Shown here one piece after another: positions 6,016-10,620 of a stretch of DNA of 10,620 nt (its first letter is position 1; each line of letters starts with the position of its first letter). A model generated the notes under the pieces. That model searched no databases. It was not told where the DNA came from and saw only the letters and a program-made list of their open reading frames with translations. Source of the DNA: DATAFO01 sp046728935 (lineage in GTDB: Bacteria; Actinomycetota; Thermoleophilia; Solirubrobacterales; 70-9); contig JBKPFS010000130.1 in NCBI GenBank assembly GCA_046728935.1, forward strand, positions 1-10,620. Direction: 5' to 3'. A program made the translations under genes and the position numbers.

Positions 6016-7386
6016 TCATGCTGAACTCGCATCGACCAGCGCTCCCGGCTCCCGAGCGTCCGCGATCTCGCCGCGGAGCGCCTTCAACCCGGCGACGTAG
6101 ATCTCCGAGAAGGTGGGGAAGGGCTGGATCGTGTCGCTCAGGACCTCGAGCGGCACGCGGGCGCGGATCGCCAGCGTCGCCTGTTGCAGCCACTCGCCGG
6201 CCTCCGGCCCCAGCGCGTAGGCGCCCGTCAGCCGCTCGCCGTCGCCGAGCAGGGTCAGGAAGCCGTTGGACTCGGCGTAGGCGCGCGTGTAGGTGGCCGT
6301 CTTTGGCACCTCCGACACGGGGACGGTGGCGGCGAACGGAGCCTCGGTCGCGCCGACCGCGGCGGCCTGAGGGTCGGTGTAGACGACCCGCGGGACGGCC
6401 TCGTAGTTGGCCTCCCGCGGCTGGCCGAGGATGTTCGCGGCGACGACCTCGCCCTGGTACTTGCCGACGTGGGTCAGCGGCCAGATCCCGGTGATGTCGC
6501 CGATCGCCCACAGGCGCTCGCCCGCGCGCAGGTGGGAGTCGACCGGGATCCCGCGCTGGTCGGCCTCGACGCCGACCGTCTCGAGGCCGAGCCCGTCGAC
6601 GCGCGGGCGCCGGCCGGTGGCGACCAGCAGGCGGTCGCCGCGGAGCTCGCTGCCGCCCTCGAACTCCAGCAGGTAGTCCTCGCCCTCGCGCCGCGCCGCG
6701 GTCGCGTGCACGCCGAGGGCGAGCTCGATGCCGTCGCGGCGGAGGACCTCGCCGAGCGCCTCGCCCAGCGGCGCCGGCTCGCGCGGCAGCGCGTGCTCGG
6801 CGCCCTCGACCAGCGCCACCTCGCCGCCGAAGCGACGCACGGCCTGCGCCATCTCGACGCCGACCGGGCCACCGCCGAGGACGAGGAGGCGGCGCGGGAT
6901 CGCCTTCATCCCGGTCGCCTCGCGGTTGGTCCAGAGGCCCTCGAGCTCGCGCAGGCCGGGGACCGGCGGCACGATCGGGTCGGCGCCGGCGGCGACGACG
7001 ACGTGTTCGGCGGTGTGGCGCACGCCGTCGACCTCGACCGCGCCCGTGCCGGCGAGCCGGCCGCTGCCGCGCAGCAGCTCGATGCCCTGGTCCGCGAGCC
7101 AGCGCTCCTGGCCGGCGTCGGAGTAGTCGGAGACCATGAAGTCGCGCCAAGCGAGCGCCTCGCTCACGTCGACTTCCGCGGTCGCGGCCGCCTCGCGGGC
7201 GGCATGCACCGCCTCGCCCGGACGCAGCAGCGTCTTCGAGGGGATGCACGCCCAGTAGGAGCACTCGCCCCCGACCAGCTCGGGCTCGACCAAGGCGACG
7301 CGCAGGCCGCCCTCGGCGAGCGCGCCGGCGCAGTGCTCGCCCGGCGAGCCGCCGCCGAGGACGATGACGTCGTAGTCGCTGCTCAC
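6016..7386 (-). CDS. FAD/NAD(P) disulfide-reductase-like oxidoreductase, 456 aa
   Basis: A class I pyridine nucleotide-disulfide oxidoreductase, related to dihydrolipoamide dehydrogenase and mercuric reductase. FAD site: VIVLGGGSPGE (7-17). Redox disulfide: GGECSYWACIPSKTLL, with C42 and C47 in the CxxxxC spacing. NAD(P) site: LLVLGGGPVGVEMA (167-180). Second FAD contact: AIGDITG (294-300). A dimerisation domain follows. In lipoamide dehydrogenase the C-terminal motif is HPTxxE, with a catalytic His-Glu pair; here it is QPFPTFSE (421-428), so Phe423 replaces the His while Glu428 remains. The substrate may therefore not be a classical disulfide. GTG 7386 is the start: it overlaps the TGA of the upstream 68-aa gene as GTGA and begins right at the first strand. 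The longer open frame to 7497 has no family match. Confidence 0.95.
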   Translation of the reverse strand: MSSDYDVIVLGGGSPGEHCAGALAEGGLRVALVEPELVGGECSYWACIPSKTLLRPGEAVHAAREAAATAEVDVSEALAWRDFMVSDYSDAGQERWLADQGIELLRGSGRLAGTGAVEVDGVRHTAEHVVVAAGADPIVPPVPGLRELEGLWTNREATGMKAIPRRLLVLGGGPVGVEMAQAVRRFGGEVALVEGAEHALPREPAPLGEALGEVLRRDGIELALGVHATAARREGEDYLLEFEGGSELRGDRLLVATGRRPRVDGLGLETVGVEADQRGIPVDSHLRAGERLWAIGDITGIWPLTHVGKYQGEVVAANILGQPREANYEAVPRVVYTDPQAAAVGATEAPFAATVPVSEVPKTATYTRAYAESNGFLTLLGDGERLTGAYALGPEAGEWLQQATLAIRARVPLEVLSDTIQPFPTFSEIYVAGLKALRGEIADAREPGALVDASSA

Positions 7387-7589
7387 GCGCTCGCTGCCTG
7401 GCCTGCCTGCTCTCGCTCCATGTAGAGCGCGGCATCCTTGGATGCCTGCTCCGGATCCCTTCCCTGCTCTCGCGCGATGATGTAGGCGGCGTACCACCCC
7501 GACCAGTGGTGCTTCGGAGCGGTCGCTTCATAGGGGCCGTGATGCTCCTCCGCCTCTCGGAGAAGCTCTTTCAAGTTCGCAATGTCCAT
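7383..7589 (-). CDS. Conserved small protein, 68 aa, unknown function
   Basis: A 68-residue soluble protein rich in His, Trp and Tyr: MDIANLKELLREAEEHHGPY, then EATAPKHHWSGWYAAYIIAR (21-40) and a helical tail with EQASKDAALYMERE. Three His pairs or singles (16, 17, 27, 28) and WSGWYAAYI look like the conserved core. I recall similar short proteins next to glyoxalase genes in actinobacteria, and a broken glyoxalase lies directly upstream here. The fold and function are unknown. The start has AAGGG 7 nt upstream. Its TGA overlaps the GTG of the reductase gene by 4 nt (GTGA), so the two are translationally coupled and probably act together. Confidence 0.85.
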   Translation of the reverse strand: MDIANLKELLREAEEHHGPYEATAPKHHWSGWYAAYIIAREQGRDPEQASKDAALYMEREQAGQAASA

Positions 7590-7618
7590 AGCTCAGCCCT
7601 TCTCGTCAATCGTTTCGG

Positions 7619-7748
7619 TCACCGTCCGGGCACCCGCTGTCTCACCTCTTGGAGCAGCCAGCCGTTGCCGTCCCGATCGCTGAACGAGGCGAACGAGCCG
7701 TACCACCACGACCTCGAGCTTCATCTCCCCGATCTTCACCGGGGTCAT
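7619..7748 (-). pseudogene. VOC/glyoxalase gene with its middle deleted
   Basis: Two pieces of one glyoxalase-type gene are fused out of frame. The frame starting at ATG 7748 reads MTPVKIGEMKLEVVVV, the family's N-terminal strand. The frame ending at TGA 7621-7619 reads YGSFASFSDRDGNGWLLQEV followed by RQRVPGR, the family's C-terminal end. They meet near 7700-7703, where N-part GTA and C-part TAC overlap, so the deletion may have used a short TAC match. The normal protein is about 150-160 aa, so roughly 100 codons are missing. Read from 7748 without shifting, translation would end at TGA 7595-7593, 3 nt before the 68-aa gene, so a nonsense leader of 51 residues could still couple translation to that gene. 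Confidence 0.75.
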
Positions 7749-7775
7749 CGCTCGCCCGGACGCTGCTCATCTCGG

Positions 7776-7782
7776 CCTCCTA
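7776..7782 (-). promoter_or_regulatory. Orphan Shine-Dalgarno upstream of the VOC remnant
   Basis: TAGGAGG on the minus strand lies 5 nt before an ATG at 7770 and 27 nt before the ATG at 7748. The two ATGs are in different frames (22 nt apart), so either the original start was at 7770 with a later indel, or initiation now feeds an out-of-frame peptide. Confidence 0.4.
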
Positions 7783-7835
7783 GGTTGGTGGTGGGTGGTG
7801 CCGCGATCGCGTCGACACGTCTCGATGCGACAGGT

Positions 7836-7859
7836 TGCAGCAATCCCGTCTGCAGCAAT
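7836..7859. repeat. Direct repeat TGCAGCAAT in the divergent control region
   Basis: TGCAGCAAT at 7836-7844 and again at 7851-7859, 15 bp apart start to start. The first copy sits in TTGC-A-GCAA, a small dyad. They lie between the leftward VOC/reductase operon and the rightward winged-helix regulator, where an operator would be expected. Confidence 0.4.
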
Positions 7860-7891
7860 GATTCGGGGGATCGCTGCGTAGGCCCAGAACC

Positions 7892-7903
7892 TATCATGAA
7901 TTC
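7892..7903 (+). promoter_or_regulatory. -10-like element predicting a leaderless mRNA
   Basis: TATCAT at 7892-7897 is followed by 6 nt and then the ATG at 7904. No Shine-Dalgarno is present upstream of that ATG. The spacing would put the transcription start at or next to the start codon. A matching -35 is not evident. Confidence 0.45.
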
Positions 7904-7911
7904 ATGAATTC
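7896..7911. repeat. Tandem ATGAATTC repeat over the regulator start codon
   Basis: Two perfect head-to-tail copies of ATGAATTC (7896-7903 and 7904-7911). They create overlapping dyads, TCATGAATTCATGA and GAATTCATGAATTC, on top of the -10 element and the start codon. This AT-rich island stands out from its surroundings. It is a good candidate operator for the regulator it precedes. Confidence 0.5.
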
Positions 7912-8239
7912 AGTTTCCAGAAATGAACAGCCGAGGACGGTTGGCTGGGACTTTCTGACAAACCACGCACATGTCCTCGTCTGCGTCGCCCACGACCCGG
8001 GCATCCGGCTGCGCGACATCGCCGCGACCGTGGGGATCACGGAGCGCGCCGCCCACCGGATCGTCTCGGAGCTGGTCGAGGAGGGATACGTGCTGCGGGA
8101 GAAACAGGGCCGGCGCAATCACTACCAGGTGGTGACGGACAGCCCCCTGCGCCACCCGCTCGTCCAGGAGCGCGAGATCGGCGACCTGCTCGCAATCCTC
8201 ATCGGGTCGAAGGACACCGACATGCCCCAGGAGACTTGA
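7904..8239 (+). CDS. Winged-helix transcriptional regulator, 111 aa
   Basis: A small DNA-binding protein with one winged helix-turn-helix domain of MarR/ArsR-like shape. HVLVCVAHDPGIRLRDIAAT (23-42) covers helix 1 and the start of the HTH, VGITERAAHRIVSELVEEGY (43-62) is the recognition helix region, and VLREKQGRRNHYQVV (63-77) is the beta wing. A short C-terminal helix (EIGDLLAILIG) may mediate dimerisation. There is no separate ligand domain. The ATG at 7904 is the second ATG of a tandem repeat; the first (7896) hits a stop after three codons. The gene is 19 bp ahead of the SDR gene and probably controls it, and perhaps also the divergent reductase operon. It has no Shine-Dalgarno; leaderless translation is likely. 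Confidence 0.88.
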   Translation: MNSVSRNEQPRTVGWDFLTNHAHVLVCVAHDPGIRLRDIAATVGITERAAHRIVSELVEEGYVLREKQGRRNHYQVVTDSPLRHPLVQEREIGDLLAILIGSKDTDMPQET

Positions 8240-8258
8240 GGTCACAGGACGGACCATC

Positions 8259-9080
8259 GTGACCAAGACTTGGTTTATCACCGGCGCATCGAGGGGCTTT
8301 GGACGCGAGTGGACGGAAGCCGCCCTCGAACGAGGAGACAACGTCGCTGCGACGGCACGAAGGCTCGAGACCCTGGAGCCGGTGGTCGGCACCTACGGCG
8401 ACACCGTCCTGCCGATCCGGCTCGACGTCACCGAACGCGGCGCCGACTTCGACGCTGTGAGGAGAGCCGCGGAGCACTTCGGCAGGCTCGACGTTGTCAT
8501 CAACAATGCCGGCTACGGCCACTTCGGCATGGTCGAGGAATTGACGGAGGACGCCGTACGATCGCAGCTCGAGACGAACTTCTTCGGCGCCTTGTGGGTC
8601 ACGCAGGCGGCACTGCCGATCATGCGCGAGCAGGGCTCCGGCCACATCATTCAGGTGTCTAGCCTGGGCGGCATCACCGCGTTCCCGGCGATCGGCGGCT
8701 ACCACGCCTCGAAGTGGGCCCTTGAGGGTCTCTCGCAGTCGCTGGCGCAGGAAGTCGCGGGCTTCGGCATCGACGTAACGCTGATCGAGCCCGGCGGATA
8801 CACGACCGATTGGGTTGGCGCATCGGCGACGCGCAGTGAGGAGAATCCGGCCTACGCCGGAGTCCGCGACGCGCAAAGCCGCTCCTGGGCTGAGAGCCCC
8901 GGTGACCCGACGGCCACCCGTACCGCCATCCTCAAGGTTGTCGACGCCGATCAGCCGCCGCTGCGCATCTTCTTCGGCAAGGCGCCGATCGAGATCGCCA
9001 CCAGGGACTACGAGTCACGCCTGGCGACCTGGAACGAATGGCAGCCCATCTCGGTCGAGGCCTACGAGCCCTCGGCCTGA
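8259..9080 (+). CDS. SDR-family NAD(P)-dependent oxidoreductase, 273 aa
   Basis: A classical short-chain dehydrogenase/reductase with a Rossmann fold. The cofactor motif TGASRGFG spans 8-15, NNAG is at 82-85, and the catalytic set is N107, S135, Y148 and K152 (YHASK). The spacing of 13 residues between Ser and Tyr is normal. After the PGG turn (EPGGYTTDW, 177-185) comes the substrate loop typical of the 'oxidoreductase, SDR family' group with FGREW near the start. The length is standard. It reduces or oxidises a carbonyl/alcohol pair, but the substrate cannot be read from sequence. The start is GTG, with a weak AGGACGG upstream. It is cotranscribed with the winged-helix regulator 19 bp before it and ends in a convergent gap. 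Confidence 0.95.
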   Translation: MTKTWFITGASRGFGREWTEAALERGDNVAATARRLETLEPVVGTYGDTVLPIRLDVTERGADFDAVRRAAEHFGRLDVVINNAGYGHFGMVEELTEDAVRSQLETNFFGALWVTQAALPIMREQGSGHIIQVSSLGGITAFPAIGGYHASKWALEGLSQSLAQEVAGFGIDVTLIEPGGYTTDWVGASATRSEENPAYAGVRDAQSRSWAESPGDPTATRTAILKVVDADQPPLRIFFGKAPIEIATRDYESRLATWNEWQPISVEAYEPSA

Positions 9081-9088
9081 ATCACGGA

Positions 9089-9102
9089 TTCGGCCGGCCG
9101 AA
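9089..9102. terminator. 14-bp perfect palindrome in a convergent gap
   Basis: TTCGGCCGGCCGAA at 9089-9102, 8 nt after the SDR stop. A second hairpin, CCGGGA (9190-9195) with TCCCGG (9204-9209), lies near the stop of the converging SRPBCC gene. Neither has a proper T-run. Together they could act as terminators for the two facing transcripts. The remaining 142-bp gap shows nothing else. Confidence 0.35.
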
Positions 9103-9222
9103 GGGTCGTTATTGGATCCGCGTGTCGAACTCGAGCGATGCGGTCACGTAGGCCTCCTCGCGTCGCGGCGGGCCGCGAACCTATCGGACCCGGGACGTCT
9201 CGTTCCCGGTGGTCGGGGCCGC

Positions 9223-9642
9223 TCAGCTCTCGAGCAGGCGCTTCAGCGCCCGCAGCTGATTCCGCACGTCGCGGCGGACGCCGCGCGCAAACGTCCCGCG
9301 GAGAACCCGCGGAAGGCGCTTCCACTCAACCTCGCTGACCTGCGTGAGGCGGGTGCCCGCCTCGGCGGGCTCGAGCCGATACTCGACACTGAAGGTCGAG
9401 GCCTCGTCCTCCTCACGAAGCTTCATTCGGTGCGGCGCTTCGACCTCCAGCTGTTCGAGCACCATGTCCATTGCGGGTCGCAGCGGAACGGGCTTGTGGG
9501 TGACCATCCAGCGATTGTCCCCGGCTACCTCCACCGACTCGACCTTGCCGCACCAGCGCGGGTCATTGAGCGGATCGGCGACCAAGGCCCACACGGTCCC
9601 GGGTGAGCGTGCGATCTCGATTGACTCTTCGATCCGGATCAG
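9223..9642 (-). CDS. SRPBCC-family protein, about 139 aa, probable CTG start
   Basis: A second SRPBCC/polyketide-cyclase-like domain. The canonical frame opens only at GTG 9594 (VWALVADPLNDPRWC), which would cut off the first strand. Upstream in frame, up to the TGA of the preceding gene, the sequence reads IRIEESIEIARSPGTVWALV, the proper N-terminus of the fold. The best start is CTG at 9642, 6 nt after AGGGAG (9654-9649). Later strands include NRWMVTHKPVPLRPAMDMVL, HRMKLREEDEASTFSVEYRL and TRLTQVSEVEWKRLP, with a C-terminal helix RDVRNQLRALKRLLES. Ligand and reaction are unknown. It is the third gene of the MarR-ABM-SRPBCC operon and lies 12 nt after the ABM stop. Confidence 0.88.
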   Translation of the reverse strand: MIRIEESIEIARSPGTVWALVADPLNDPRWCGKVESVEVAGDNRWMVTHKPVPLRPAMDMVLEQLEVEAPHRMKLREEDEASTFSVEYRLEPAEAGTRLTQVSEVEWKRLPRVLRGTFARGVRRDVRNQLRALKRLLES

Positions 9643-9654
9643 GTGCCGCTCCCT

Positions 9655-10020
9655 TCAGGCCACGCAGATCCCCGGAACCGCGACCCTCTCAAAGACGTGC
9701 GGGGCCGCGACCGCGCTATCGGGATAGCGCCCGACGTGTGCCTGGAACTCTGGCGAGCTGAAGGCCTTGCCCAGCGCTCGTGCAGACTCCCACACGGCCA
9801 CGTTCATGAACGTGGCGCTTCCAGCGATGCCGCGATGTAGCTGGGTCGAGATGAAGCCAGGCTGCTGTTTCATGTAGGCGGCGTCCTCGGCCCAGACTTC
9901 CAATAGCCGCTCCACGTCTTCGGGCGCGACGTTGAACTGGTTGATGAGTACAACCGGCCCACTGTCCTGTTGCAGTTGCTGCACGTAGGTGGTGTGCTCG
10001 TCAATCTCACGAAGTTCCAC
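9655..10020 (-). CDS. ABM-domain protein, 121 aa
   Basis: An antibiotic biosynthesis monooxygenase-like protein with a dimeric alpha/beta barrel. A short N-terminal extension (about 20 residues) comes before strand 1, GPVVLINQFNVAPEDVERLL (21-40), with the common 'V...F.V.P...E.FL' pattern. Then come the helix EVWAEDAAYMKQQPGF, with PGF at 54-56, strand 2 (STQLHRGI), strand 3 (TFMNVAVWES) and helix 2 (RALGKAFSSPEFQAHV). The NVAVWES-type strand and S.EF following it are standard for ABM proteins. Members include quinone-forming monooxygenases and heme-degrading enzymes; many have no known substrate. The start is GTG, 7 nt after the MarR stop, with GAGGAG inside the MarR 3' end. The MarR protein probably regulates it. 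Confidence 0.92.
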   Translation of the reverse strand: MELREIDEHTTYVQQLQQDSGPVVLINQFNVAPEDVERLLEVWAEDAAYMKQQPGFISTQLHRGIAGSATFMNVAVWESARALGKAFSSPEFQAHVGRYPDSAVAAPHVFERVAVPGICVA

Positions 10021-10027
10021 GATGTCA

Positions 10028-10507
10028 CTACTCCTCTCCGCCGTTGCGGGCGGTTGCGTTCAGTCGGTTGCCCAGCTCTTGCAGGATCCGGGCAGCAGTC
10101 GAGAGCTCTGAGACCTTCAGCCCGACGGCGAGCTCGTTGATCCACCTGACCTGCCGCCGGTCGAGTCCCGCGTACTTGGCCCTACCGAGCCCGGTCAGCC
10201 GAATCAGGCGCGAGCGTTGGTGATCGGGGTTCTCGTCTGCCTCGACGAGGCCGTCGCTTAGCAGTCGGTTGACCGACGCCTGCACGCTCTGCCTGGTTAG
10301 GCCCATCCGCCGGGCGATCTGCGGAACTGTCACCGGCCGCCCGGCCAGCACCACGGCCCCCAGCACCTGCCACCGCGCCGAGGTGAGTCCCTCCTCCGCC
10401 GCCAGGAGATCGCCGGCGGCGAGGAGCAGACCGTTTGCACGGAAGGTCCCAAGGACGACGTCCGTCGCCGCTTCGCCTTCGGGTGTTCGAGCGGTGCGCC
10501 GAGCCAT
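10028..10507 (-). CDS. MarR-family transcriptional regulator, 159 aa
   Basis: A MarR-type winged-helix repressor. The N-terminal helix is followed by GLTSARWQVLGAVVLAGRPV (the 'ARW.VL' entry helix), VPQIARRMGLTRQSVQASVN (HTH, about residues 61-80), RLLSDGLVEADENPDHQRSR (wing, with the D..RS core) and LIRLTGLGRAKYAGLDRRQV. A long C-terminal helix (ELSTAARILQELGNRLNA) completes the dimer interface. MarR proteins usually sense small aromatics or oxidants and repress their own operon. I place the start at ATG 10507 (MARRTART) and not at 10543, since the upstream 12 residues overlap the palindromic operator and promoter. It has no Shine-Dalgarno. It heads an operon with the ABM and SRPBCC genes. 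Confidence 0.93.
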   Translation of the reverse strand: MARRTARTPEGEAATDVVLGTFRANGLLLAAGDLLAAEEGLTSARWQVLGAVVLAGRPVTVPQIARRMGLTRQSVQASVNRLLSDGLVEADENPDHQRSRLIRLTGLGRAKYAGLDRRQVRWINELAVGLKVSELSTAARILQELGNRLNATARNGGEE

Positions 10508-10543
10508 TGGCAAGAGCCTACCATATTGACAGGCTCCTGTCAC
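10508..10543 (-). promoter_or_regulatory. Promoter of the marR operon, probably leaderless
   Basis: On the minus strand, GTGACA (10543-10538), a 17-bp spacer and TAGGCT (10520-10515), then 7 nt to the ATG at 10507. The lack of a Shine-Dalgarno and this short distance predict a leaderless transcript. The -35 and most of the spacer overlap the palindrome at 10527-10542, so bound repressor would block it. Confidence 0.5.
10527..10542. promoter_or_regulatory. Palindromic MarR operator candidate
   Basis: Perfect dyad with 7-bp arms TGACAGG (10527-10533) and CCTGTCA (10536-10542) around a 2-bp centre. Size and position, overlapping the -35 of a marR gene, fit a MarR dimer site and autorepression. 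The plus strand also carries TTGACA (10526-10531), so a rightward promoter could share the operator. Confidence 0.65.
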
Positions 10544-10620
10544 AATCTGGCCAAGATGGCCACGAGCCCGGCATTTGGAAGCGCCCTTCGGCGCCGTCTG
10601 AGACCTACAACCCGTACGAG

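Noticed and set aside
6184..7425. Long plus-strand open frame (413 codons) opposite the reductase gene
   Set aside because: It is antisense to a clear flavoenzyme with all motifs in place. Long antisense frames are expected in GC-rich genes, and the protein is Arg/Ala/Asp-rich without domains.
7811..7835. TGTCGA and TGTCGC on the minus strand as ECF42 promoters for the reductase operon
   Set aside because: Neither has the -10 element at the right spacing; the nearest match is CGAT, not CGAC or CGTC.
7506..7907. Plus-strand open frame (133 codons) across the VOC remnant and control region
   Set aside because: It spans an inter-operon region and overlaps recognisable minus-strand coding pieces; no domain and no Shine-Dalgarno.
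9123..9149. Second TGTCGA (9123-9128) as another ECF42 promoter
   Set aside because: No CG(A/T)C at 16-18 bp, and it lies in a convergent gap with no gene downstream on that strand.
10556..10620. Possible start of a rightward gene (ATG 10556, reading MATSPAFGSALRRR) opposite marR
   Set aside because: Only 21 codons before the window ends, no Shine-Dalgarno and no -10 at a useful distance from TTGACA (10526). The composition (Arg/Thr-rich) looks like an out-of-frame reading.

Overview
This is a high-GC window (about 70% by eye) with GC-rich third codon positions, GTG starts and families that are common in Actinomycetota. The operon style and the glyoxalase, DGPF and SDR subtypes suggest a soil actinobacterium, perhaps of class Thermoleophilia. 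That placement is inference, because no rRNA or marker gene is present. I see no tRNA, rRNA, CRISPR array, insertion sequence or phage gene.

Layout. (1) Positions 1-78 hold the last codons of a rightward gene. (2) Positions 75-2293 (minus) form a probable operon: an MpaB-like DUF2236 oxygenase, an isocitrate lyase/PEP mutase superfamily enzyme and a small ABM-fold protein. (3) Positions 2352-4101 (plus) hold a DGPF/YCII protein and an ECF42-type sigma factor with a TPR-like C-terminal extension. An ECF42-like promoter lies in front of them, so the unit probably activates itself. The sigma gene has no ordinary start codon where its domain begins; the best-placed triplet is GTA, overlapping the DGPF stop. 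(4) Positions 4201-5131 (plus) hold a VOC/glyoxalase protein, a 60-residue membrane protein and a wrecked truncated-hemoglobin gene. (5) Positions 5154-7748 (minus) hold an internally deleted VOC gene, a 68-residue conserved protein, a flavin disulfide-reductase-like enzyme (GTGA overlap), a DUF1330 protein and an SRPBCC protein. (6) Positions 7892-9080 (plus) hold a winged-helix regulator, apparently leaderless, and an SDR oxidoreductase. (7) Positions 9223-10543 (minus) form a MarR-ABM-SRPBCC operon behind a near-perfect palindromic operator.

How it fits together. Nearly every gene is a small stress, detoxification or cofactor-type protein under a local regulator: an ECF sigma factor, a wHTH protein and a MarR protein. 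Four genes belong to the dimeric alpha/beta-barrel superfamily (two ABM, one YCII, one DUF1330), two are SRPBCC and two are VOC (one broken). The most interesting signals are the self-contained ECF42/DGPF regulatory unit with its odd start, two genes that lost their middles while keeping both ends, a reductase lacking the catalytic His of its His-Glu pair, and two regulators whose promoters predict leaderless mRNAs.
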